Made by a program: the position numbers and the translations under genes | In this document: piece by piece, positions 55,801 through 64,000 of the stretch | Layout: each line of letters starts with the position of its first letter | Position numbering within the stretch: position 1 is the stretch's first letter | The notes under the pieces: model-generated | The model's database searches: none | What the model was told of the DNA's origin: nothing | The model's input: only the letters and a program-made list of their open reading frames with translations | Assembly: GCA_964030785.1 (NCBI GenBank) | Contig: OZ034972.1 | Coordinates: forward strand, 15,562,431-15,626,430 | DNA length: 64,000 nucleotides | Direction: 5' to 3' | From: Siderastrea siderea | Taxonomy: Eukaryota > Cnidaria > Anthozoa > Scleractinia > Rhizangiidae

Positions 55801-56196
55801 CTGTTTCTCGAGCTCCTGAAGAAGAGCTCCTTCTAGGCTGATTACTTTATCCTCTGTTGTGATTACTCATTATTTTTGATATGGTTTGTTATCTGGGCGT
55901 CGACCTCTTTGTTATGTCACGCCAGGTTAGACGAAAGTTTCTTCACTCACCTTTGTTAAGAGAGGCCTTTGTAGCATGTTCTGGAAGAAGTTCATGTATG
56001 TCCAAAGTTACTCATGATTGAAGTTTTAGCAACATTTTGACCATAAACCTTTTTATTACAATTTGTTAAAATGATTTTTTTACTTTTTTTTAGCGAGGAC
56101 ACATTTGTGGTCGAAGGTAAAGACGTGGGACGCGTATCCGCAGTTAGTGTTTATCGTGACAACTCTGGAATTGCCCCCTCCGGGGATCTTCTTTGG
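52824..56196 (+). CDS. Secreted PLAT-domain protein, 3' end uncertain
   Basis: Three exons: 52824-52881, 54439-54580 and 56094-56196. All are GT-AG with matching phases (1, 2, 0). Exon 1 is a signal peptide (MKLFLLLPLLVFCGTARG). Exons 2 and 3 give a PLAT/LH2 beta-sandwich: YRVIVKTATEQNAGTDAHVW, then VKIHGESG, DDIKLDG, KNDFEMG, EDTFVVEGKDVGRVSAVSVY and RDNSGIAPSGDLLW. GTDA.V and KNDFE are hallmark PLAT blocks. The domain mediates protein or lipid contacts in lipoxygenases, polycystins and LOXHD1-like proteins. The last beta-strand is missing at a TGG|gtgaga donor. I could not find the next exon in the following 7.8 kb. Reading through the donor adds VRSS and TAA at 56211, giving a 105-residue protein, so either a short final form or an exon further away is possible. 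Confidence 0.7.
55254..55378. mobile_element. 125-bp palindromic MITE with 9-bp target duplication
   Basis: Perfect duplication CACTATTGG at 55245-55253 and 55379-55387. The ends TAGCCTG.GTAGCAAGCG and TTTCCGTAG are inverted over about 27 bp. A further inner pair (TGCGCTTGCC / CAGGCAAAAAGCGCA) extends the fold. It lies in intron 2 of the PLAT gene. Its end is related to the TAGCCTGCGTAGCAGG repeats at 27688 and 37682. A 9-bp duplication suggests mobilisation by a Mutator-type transposase. Confidence 0.8.
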
Positions 56197-56308
56197 GTGA
56201 GAAGTTCTTAAATATTACTGATTAATTATCCACTTTTCTAAAGGCTCTGCTACATAATCATCTTTCACGGGTGTAATACGTAAGAACTGACAAAATGTCC
56301 TACTTCCA

Positions 56309-56350
56309 GCGCTGGTATCGCAGGGACATGGGTTCGAATTCCATTCAAGC
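56309..56350 (+). repeat. tRNA-derived SINE fragment
   Basis: GCGCTGGTATCGCAGGGACA, then GGGTTCGAATTCC, a B-box region matching the SINE at 57870. Confidence 0.5.
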
Positions 56351-56417
56351 TTAAGAGCAAATATTGTGGCAACAGTTCAAAAATCAATTCCGCTCATATT
56401 CTCATGTTAGGTAGACC

Positions 56418-56809
56418 TTAAAGGGGCATAGTCACGCTATTTTAGTTCACTTTAAAAATAAAAAATATGTCCTCATATCAATGAACGCCCGCAAGTAATG
56501 GTTTAGTTTTGTTACCAAAGACTATGTCACTTCACTGAAACTATTTTCTGTCGTCTGTTGCTACGGATGGCATGGATGGAAATGGATTGCAATTTGAAAA
56601 AATTAGGCTAAACTTTTCAAATTCTTTCAGTGTGTTGACATCAAATCGATATTAAATGGTCATAGTTTGTTTTCTCTTAATAAAATTAAGTTAATATGTT
56701 CCTTTAAATGTTCAAACACGATGTTGGGCATGGATTAAGTAAGCTACCGATAATTCTGGCACAGTTTTGACCAGAAATCTGCGAAATCCTCGTGACCATG
56801 CCCCTTTAA
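56418..56809. mobile_element. T2/Kolobok-like MITE
   Basis: The ends TTAAAGGGGCATAGTCACG and, reverse-complemented, TTAAAGGGGCATGGTCACG are inverted. TTAA at each end can serve as the target duplication. TTAAAGG ends are described for Xenopus T2/Kolobok elements (memory). Part of the interior (ACTGTTTCCTGTCGTCTG-like) recurs inverted at 58072-58137. Confidence 0.65.
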
Positions 56810-57869
56810 TGTGAAACAAATCACTGCATAGTTCGTTTGGCTGAATATCGATTTATTTTCAAGAAAATCGATATTAACGAAATTCGCCCAAAAGACCGCT
56901 TTTGAAGCTCAAAATTTTAGGCAAATCTCGAAGCTCCGCGTGACAAAATAAAGCATTCCAGAGCAATCAAAATTAACCAGACTTGTAGAACGATGTTTAA
57001 ATATATGTCAAAAGCAATTTCAGCAATTTCTGCTCATTTATTTACGAGCTCTAATTAAATTTATCCGACATATTTTTGACTAGATAAAAATGTATATCAA
57101 GTTTAACCCCTGAAAAAAGTATGTGAGTATGTGTGGTACCGAATATTATTCGTCAAGAATCTGGATTTCAAGAGGAGAAGGGATGTTCTTTTGCCTCCTA
57201 AAAGGATTTTTTGGGGAAATTTATTGACGCGATGTTATAGAATTTTAAAGTTGGACAAAATGCATTGATTCAAGCGATCAGAAAAGGAAACTTGACAGGA
57301 TATCGCAACTTGCCATGCCGTTTCACCGAACATCTGCCGTTTTTGATGTGAGGGTTCTCTTTTCCTATTTTCGTTTGAAAGCAGGCTTAAGGTGTTGTAC
57401 AAAAGATGCCTTTCCTTTGAAACTAGCTATGAAGTGAACAGCGAAACAAGAGGTCGTAATACCAAAACATCTGTTACGTTCTTTGGGTGATGCCGCTAAT
57501 TGTAATTCAGTCAGAACGAGTTTTAGTGAAATCGACAACTGCATGCATGTACCGCGGTAACGAAATTTTGGGTGCTTCGGGTGACTCTGGGGAATAAGGT
57601 TAAATTGTTTTTTCAAATAAGCTATAAGCTTGTCATCCTACGTTTATTAATTTAAGGACTGAGCGAAGATTCTCAGTAGATTGGTTTCAGATGAGCACTT
57701 AAAAATGCGTGAAATTGAAAAAAAAAAGGTACGTTGGTTGCGTGACATTAACCCTTGAGGTTTTTCCTGGTGGGCAGGGCGAAAGGATTTAAAAAATATA
57801 TTCTCTCTTGGTTTCATCTTCATCTTTCCCGGGTATATTACGAACCAATTTAATAACCAGCTCCCAGTT

Positions 57870-58070
57870 GGCTTGTTAGCTCAATTGGTTAGAGCGCTGC
57901 ACTGGTATCGCAGAGATCAGGATTCGAATCCCGGCAAGCCTGATTTTTTCAGGCTCTCTTTTTGCAACTGCATAAGTTGCGTTAATAACTGCGAGGATCT
58001 TCTTTACATTTATTTCTTCATTCCGCAGTCCAAATATATGAATTTCATATATTCATAAGTTCATTTTTTC
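57870..58070 (+). mobile_element. tRNA-derived SINE
   Basis: The tRNA-like head (57870-57940) has an A box TAGCTCAATTGGTTAGAGC and a B box GGATTCGAATCC. A TTTTTTCAGGC segment and a body with TAACTGCGAGGATCTT and TTCCGCAGTCCAAATATATG follow. I recall this body as a widespread coral/anemone SINE. The cloverleaf is imperfect in the anticodon and T stems. Confidence 0.65.
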
Positions 58071-58071
58071 A

Positions 58072-58137
58072 AGTTTCAATCCATTTCCATCCTTGCCATC
58101 GGTAGCGACAGACGACAGGAAACAGTTTCAGTGCCGT
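58072..58137 (-). repeat. T2/Kolobok-like MITE fragment
   Basis: The reverse complement matches the interior of 56418-56809 (CTGTCGTCTGT.GCTAC.GATGGCA then GATGGAAATGGATTG). Confidence 0.6.
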
Positions 58138-58599
58138 AAGATAGTCTTAAATAACAACGCTAGACCGTTATTTTTGGAATTCAATTGATGCGAAGACACT
58201 TCTTAGCTTTTCAAAAAGATACTAAAATACTGAGCGTGACATAACCCCGAGAATACTAGGTCTACTGATTTTATAAAGTGCCCGGGTGAAAGTGGTAGTA
58301 TAAGTAAACGATTCTTGGCATTAAAGGATTTTCAAATAAAGCGGAGCTTTTCCATCCCTTGTTTCAGAACTCACCTAACCCCACCTTTAAGGTATCAATT
58401 ATGCAGAAGTGAAACCTTTTGCTTTACAACATCACACAACATTCAAGCCAGCCACCTGCATGTGATAAAGCTTTGTTCAGGTTCTCGATTTTCCGAAAAC
58501 TGGATTTCACAGGCCCAAAAGGCTCCGATAAGAAGCCTTCGAACAAGGTCTTCGAACACCTTTAAGAGTGATACCGGGTCGCTGTAAAATGACAGCTTT

Positions 58600-59634
58600 G
58601 AGGACTTAATTGGCTCGCTTGGAATTATTATCTTGGAATTATCTTTCCCTTTTGCTTAACCGATCAACCGACCGACCGACCCACTTTTGCGAGGATGGGG
58701 GCGATGGGTGGGGGGGGGGGGGAGGGGGTGGAAACCTACTTAAGGGGAAACCTTTTCATGTTGGGGGATTAAGGGTTCAAACTTCCCCCTTCTCTTAGCC
58801 TTCAACCCCGGCTGCGCCCTCATTTTGTTGGCTCACGCTATTTGCGTTTTTCGTTTGCAAACTTTATGACTCGGCCAAACTCATTCAACATTATTCAACA
58901 ATCTTGAACACAAGTTTGTTGTGCGATGTTGAACAAGGTGGGCAAACGAATTCAATACTTTTGATCACACCTGAGAACATAGAAAAAGTTGAATCAATAT
59001 TACAGAACATCATTGCACAGGGTGGCACATCTGAGAACAAAAGAAAAGTCGGCAAAATTGTGAAACATCATTAAGCTGAAAGGCCAAACTTGTTTTAAAA
59101 ATTCAACAGTGTTGATCGGTTTTGAATAGAACATTGAACCCCCCAGTTAACCGTTTTGTAGTTTTCTTCACTGTTGGAAGCTTTAAAAAAAGACTGCACG
59201 CACTACAGTGTCAGTCGAGTAGAGTGGTTTTTCGTTGGTGCCTGTTGAGCATCGAAAGCGGCAAAGACTCATAAGAAGTCATCCAAGTTAAGCCCTTAGT
59301 GGGTTGTATTTTCTGCTACAGGACGAAGCTCTTAACAATCTTGCAGATCATTAAATTTATTCCCTGAGAACCAGTACGAGTTTTGATTTCTTATTAATAT
59401 CTATTCTCCGTAAATAAGTTTTTGTGCGTTAAATGTACACTAGCACGTAAATACGAACTAGAACCAGGTAAAAATAAAAAGGAGGTTTAAGGTATCACCA
59501 CTGCTTTATTTGAAAGTCTTTGAATGCCAGGAATCGATACAATCAGTCGATTCAGTGTTCTCTAAAACTTCTTTCCCCGAAAACTATAGCCCCAGCCTCT
59601 CCCCACCCTCACCCCAACAAAACGAAAAAAGAAT
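58600..59634. other. Centre of the palindromic element, gene-free
   Basis: (CCGA)n-like run at 58660-58680, a G-tract at 58708-58732, and several TTGAACA/ATTCAACA words around 58880-59150. No coding exon. Confidence 0.4.
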
Positions 59635-60365
59635 TTTAAGAACGTTTTTAAGACCCTCTTTGCCCTGCCCGTCAGGTAAAAGCTCAGTCTAGGGTATGTC
59701 ACTCAACCAACGGCGCTTTTTTCAGTTGCACAGATTTCAAAGTACTCATCGAATCCAATCTACTGAGAATCTTCGCTCAGTCATTAAAGTAGTAAACGTA
59801 GGAAGACAGAATTAGCTTATTTGAAAAAAAATCAACCTTATTCCCCAAAGTCACCCGGTGCACCCAAAATTTCGTTACCGCGGTACATGCATGCGGTTGT
59901 CGATTTCACTAAAACTCGTTCCAAATTAATTAGCGGCATCACCCAAAGCACGTAACAGACGTTTTTGTATTAACGACTTCTTGTTTTGCTGTCCGGTTCA
60001 GAGCTAGTTTCAAAGGAAAGACATCTTATGTACAACACCTTAAGCCTACTTTTCAACGAACGATAGGAAAAGAGAATCCTCACATCAAAAACGGCGGATG
60101 TTCGGTGAAACGGCATGACAAGTTGCGATATCCTGTCAAGTTTCCTTGCAGTTTGCTTGAATTTTATCATGAACAAGGACCACAGCTCTTATCTGTGATA
60201 CAGCAACATGAAGGTTAGAGGATTTTGTGTTAAAATCGATTGTTGGCTGATCAAAACCTGCGGTAAACGTGCAGCTGTTTGTGTTGTGGACACTGAGGCT
60301 GACTTTTCTGATCGCTTGAATCAACGCATTTTGTCCAACTTTAAAATTCTATAACATCGCGTCAA

Positions 60366-61299
60366 TTACGGCGGCCGACAGTGGCCATCAAAAGTCAAAA
60401 ACACAAGTGGCCAGCGAAAAGTCAAACTCAAAAATCAAAAGTCGATTTACGAACTAAGAAGTCGCTTTAAAAAATCAATTTTCACCTTGAAAAGTCGAAA
60501 TCGAATGTCTGAAGTGCGAAAATCGCACTTCGCACTTCGCACTTGTATTTGAAATGGAGACATCGCATCGCTTAAGAGAAGAACAAATTCTCTATCCATA
60601 TGCTCCTGTGCCAAGAACATCACCTCGAATTTCCATTTTGACGTTAACGAAGACTTTCGTTATTTTTTTCAACCAACCTACTTTCTTGTACCTATTTATC
60701 ATTTTGTGGCTCTTCTTCAATGTCGATTTTGGGCGCTTATGGGAATGACAAGGTTAAAATAACATATACGCCGGACTCAGGCGATACCCAAAAGGGGATT
60801 TCGACTTAACATGACATTTAATAGCTCCAACTGTAAAACACTCTTTCTAACTTTTTTTTCCCCACAAGCATCCCATAGTAAGGACGAAGGGGATTTTTTA
60901 AAATTGAAATTGATCATAATAGATCGAAAAAAAATGTGGTCTCCCAGCATAGGTCAAGGAGGTTTGAAGACAAGCTGAGAAAGGCCTTAGTCGAACATGT
61001 GTAGAGTCTTCCTAAAAGACTAAAAAAGGGGACAGTAAGTGTTATCGGCAAATCAGCGAAACAAACATAATCAAAATTTTGACATTTTTATCTTGGTGTT
61101 CAAAGTGAGGCGTGTACTAGATTACTTGACCGAATCTTTTGGTCATTGTTTTGAAGGGGCGTTTATAAGATAGAAAATAGGAAATACTTATATTTATAGG
61201 ATGACGTTTAACAGATAAGAGCGTTCATTTGGGGAGAAGAAGGCGTTTATTTGTTCGAGAGCTGGCGTTAATTAGCTCATTTAGCGTTTTCTTTCATTT
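60366..61299. other. Gene-free stretch with short repeats
   Basis: AAAAGTC words recur through 60380-60500. GAAGTGCGAAAATCGCACTT then CGCACTT repeats form a small hairpin at 60510-60545. No gene. Confidence 0.45.
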
Positions 61300-61399
61300 T
61301 TTTAAATATATAATGTAACATTCTTATAGAGGGCGCAGGTTCGTCAGTTTGCAACTGTAATGTGTTTTACCCTCGTGAAATAAAGTTGTTGTTGTTATT

Positions 61400-61474
<75 letters not shown>
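61300..61474 (+). repeat. LINE-like 3' tail with (TTA)n microsatellite
   Basis: TTTTACCCTCGTGAAATAAA, then GTTGTTGTTATTAG and about 27 TAT/TTA units to 61474. An AATAAA followed directly by a simple repeat is typical of non-LTR retrotransposon ends. The poly-Leu open frame here is an artefact. Confidence 0.65.
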
Positions 61475-63131
61475 TACGGTCTTTCTCTCTTTCTCTCCCT
61501 CTTTTTTCCTCCCAGGTATACCTACAAGCCGCCCCTATAAAGATGTGGCCTAAACTCCAATCTTTGGAATCAAGATCATCAGCGACATTTGTTGGGAACT
61601 GTAACTGATAAGAAAAACCAATAAAATGTACTTTTGTTGGCCAATAATAAGACTGAGTGGGTCAGGGTTTTGCTCATGTCTAATCTAGATACCGATAAGG
61701 GTACAAGTTGTGGTTGCAAGGAAGGTGCTCATGGAATAGAATAAGATTTTCCGTCGCCTTGCTCTAAAACAGGGTTTACATTGCCATCACCTCGGTCTCA
61801 GATTTTTCCTTACTCATCTGAAATAGACTATTTTGGTTGAAAAGTAGTAAAGAGATCAAGAGATCAGAGGTTAGGTGTGTAATACGGTACGATTTCGAGC
61901 TCTGTGCCTCCCACCCATCCACTTTAAATACAAATGTGACATTTAATTAAAGGTAATACTCTTTAATTTTTTTAGCTATTGTAGCTCTTTAAGGTGATTC
62001 CATCGAAACAGAAGTTGTAATGAGAATTTGTCGAAACTTTGCACAGTTAATAACTACACCTAGTGCATCGAAAAAATAAAATAAAAAGAGGGGGTCACCG
62101 TGTCTGATTTCACGCTACAGGGCTGTAGTATACAGGTACCTTGCTAGCTATCGACAGCAATATTAAAAAGCCTTTCCTTGTACCAGAGACACTCACTGCT
62201 TTAAGAAAGTTATCACTAGCAATAAAATATAAGCATTATTCTTGTGATAGCAAAACAATGTTACAGCAAAAGGCCTTAAAGTTACCTTAAAAATGAAAGT
62301 AATGAAATAATAAGCAAATCGAGCACATGCGCGCTTCCAGTGAAATGCCTAAAATCAGATTGTAATAGTGAATTAATCAGAATATTTGAAAATTGAATAA
62401 TGAAAAATTCTTAAAATTTGGATATATTATGCAGAGTCGTGTTTTCTTCAAATAAATGGAATAAAAAAGAGGGGTCACCGAGTTCGCTTTGGAGAAAACG
62501 ACAATTCATTTCTCTCAACAGCTCAGTTTTCATAGAAAACGTACCAAGTTTCGAACGCGCGCGCGCTCTTGCGCGCGCTAATCACGCAAAAATTGATGCA
62601 CAGAAAGGATGCGCAATGCAATTGAATGGAATCACCTTAAAAGATAAGAATGACATTTTTGCCCTCTGTATATGGGCAGGACTTGTTCCCAACATTTTCA
62701 CATCTACATCATCAACAGCCAATATTTCATGACCTCTCTGTCACCTTGCATTGCCCTGTCCAGCATTTGTTGAAGTTTGGTGCGGTTTAAGATTATCGCC
62801 GCTGTTCAAAAAGGTCCATCACTACAATTGGCCCTTTTTAATCTTAAAAGAAAGACACCCACCCAGTGAAAAAACGACGAGCGAGTTGGTTTTCCCGATT
62901 TTTCGGACAGTCAAGCCGTCCTTCTTCGGGGGATTTAATGAAAATACGGGTAGTCGTTACAATGTGTAGTAAAACGGTTACAATAGATATATAATACGAT
63001 TGTTTGGAATTTAAAATTTAAACAAGCCAATGAGGATGACAAAAAAATTACCATGAATAAACAAAGAGAAGTGTAAAAAAAATAAAAATAAAAATAAATA
63101 AAAACAATAATAAAGAAAGAAACAAAAAAGA
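61475..63131. other. Repeat-rich, gene-free stretch
   Basis: AATAAAATAAAAAGAGGGGGTCACCG at about 62074-62100 recurs with changes at about 62457-62481 as direct copies. A (CG)n palindrome GCGCGCGCGC...GCGCGCGC lies at 62555-62579. An A-rich run occupies 63055-63130. No gene is supported. Confidence 0.45.
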
Positions 63132-63378
63132 TTAATAGTCATCTTCTCTATTTATACCATGTGGTTGCATAGTTTTGGCCTTATCTATATAAAATGATTC
63201 GCGAGCTCTACGTATGGATTCTCTTTTAGAATGAATGAGTTCGAGTGGAATAAGTTCGATGTCCGTGAGTTTGTGTCCTTTTTGATTAAAGTGCTGCGGT
63301 ACTGCATCGGTGGTCTTCTTTTGTATGGCTCTACGATGCTCGAACGTCGTTTTTTCTTTGCTGTTTTTCCATTATAGT
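63132..63378 (-). pseudogene. Retroelement GIY-YIG-type endonuclease, C-terminal remnant
   Basis: Minus strand, stop at 63132-63134. It reads FEHRRAIQKK, VPQHFNQKGH, LTDIELIPLE, RRARESFYIDKAKTM and PHGINRED. The order H-R..., HFN..GH, D...I.LE, R...E..yI.kA.tm.p.G.N matches the C-terminal part of GIY-YIG nucleases of Penelope-like and some LINE-like retroelements. The Glu in RARE is the usual metal ligand. The N-terminal GIY-YIG strands and any reverse transcriptase are not found upstream. A stop precedes the fragment at about 63378, so it is truncated. Confidence 0.65.
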
Positions 63379-64000
63379 TTATTTAGTAACTTTGCAAACA
63401 GCAGGATTTTGATTGTGGTCACATCTTATAGAAGTCTCAACTCCCACCCAGGCATAGCATAGCTCCACCAAATTTCACGTGCTTCTGAATCATTTCTAAA
63501 TCCTTTTTGGTAAGGTTTTCAGTCGTGTGGTTTCGTTGGTAGCTTAACAACAGTTGACTAAAAATACGGAACTAGTAAAACAGACACCCATTTCCACGTA
63601 GTCCTGTGGTTAAATCCCTTAAGAGGTACTGGCAGTCATAGTTTTAAGGTCAGATACTCATCGTTCGGACCATAGTTCAAGTTGTTAAGATCGGGCACAC
63701 TAAGCGACAGTTTGCAGAGACAGGTCACTGCAGTAAGCCGCTTCGTGCGTGTGCACTGCAGAGGACTGAGGCATGTCACCGACACAAGCACCTACTTAAT
63801 GCTGACGAAGGGACTTTAAACAGGAAATCCTAGACTATGGTGAGAATCCCTGGGAACTAGAATGATTCCCGCTTTACCATTGGTTATTTTTATTTAAGCC
63901 CGTTTAGCCCGGGGACAGGTCGCATGACCAGAACAGACAAGGCGGCATTGGAATTTTGGGTCATTTTGTCCCTACGACCTGGCACACGAATTCAAGCCAC
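63379..64000. other. Gene-free end of window
   Basis: No coding exon or repeat border is recognised. A short CTGCAG-rich palindromic patch lies near 63727-63762. Confidence 0.35.

Larger units (their letters stand above)
57224..60365. mobile_element. Large palindromic element with about 600-bp inverted arms
   Basis: Left arm about 57224-57800 and right arm about 59635-60365 are inverted copies. The ends TTGACGCGATGTTATAG are inverted and flanked by TTA at 57221-57223 and 60366-60368. The arms share AATTTTAAAGTTGGACAAAA, GTACCGCGGTAACGAAATTT and CAGTAGATTGG. The right arm has about 130 bp absent from the left (about 60149-60285). TTA duplications suit PIF/Harbinger, but no transposase is visible. 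The roughly 1.8-kb centre contains a SINE, a MITE fragment and a G-rich tract. Confidence 0.65.

Noticed and set aside
57870..57940. Functional tRNA gene
   Set aside because: Anticodon and T stems are imperfect and the sequence continues into a SINE body.
61362..61553. Open frame with a long poly-Leu stretch
   Set aside because: It is a (TTA)n microsatellite at a LINE-like tail.
1..64000. Bacterial or algal-symbiont origin of the contig
   Set aside because: GT-AG introns, metazoan protein families and animal-type transposons throughout argue for the animal host.

Overview
This is eukaryotic, animal nuclear DNA, most likely from an anthozoan cnidarian (a stony coral or close relative). The genes have GT-AG introns and metazoan products: a rhodopsin-class GPCR, a signal peptide-CUB-CUB-transmembrane protein, an AMT-type ammonium transporter and a PLAT-domain secreted protein. 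The AT-rich intergenic DNA is packed with short inverted-repeat elements, a tRNA-derived SINE and LINE 3' tails of the kinds I recall from coral and sea anemone genomes. The species call is inference; the gene structures were read by joining exons by hand.

Layout. 1-1238: last two visible exons of a GPCR gene. About 1.6-24.8 kb: gene-poor and repeat-rich, with a 150-bp-arm foldback (1644-1958), a TTAA-flanked element with a LINE tail inserted in it (4216-5057), inverted repeats rich in GGAC/CGTA (5065-6750), a TIR element (8374-10110), a 53-bp minisatellite (10589-10885), a Mutator-like element with a 9-bp target duplication (17818-19554), a decayed hAT element (20010-21995) and a further decayed TIR element (22297-23722). 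25282-39210: a five-exon gene for a type I membrane protein with two CUB domains. Its 10.7-kb third intron holds a nested pair of transposons. 43222-47079: a complete four-exon ammonium transporter gene. 52824-56196: three exons of a secreted PLAT protein whose 3' end is uncertain. 56.4-64 kb: more repeats, including a 3.1-kb element with arms of about 600 bp (57224-60365) and the C-terminus of a GIY-YIG-type endonuclease from a retroelement (63132-63378, minus strand).

Most notable is the nested transposon at 29049-35826. It has about 110-bp imperfect terminal inverted repeats flanked by TAT on both sides, and one gene that reads open through five exons (1,490 codons, all GT-AG, phases compatible). 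The protein joins N-terminal Cys/His pairs, a candidate DDE-type core, a C-terminal region with the ordered acidic motifs of XPG/FEN-1 nucleases, and a cysteine-rich CXC-like tail. This fits the Academ superfamily (nuclease-bearing 'AcademX' type) as I remember it. It sits inside a TTAA-flanked piggyBac-like short element, which itself sits in the CUB-gene intron. A second copy of the same short element at 4216-5057 shows the uninterrupted target sequence.
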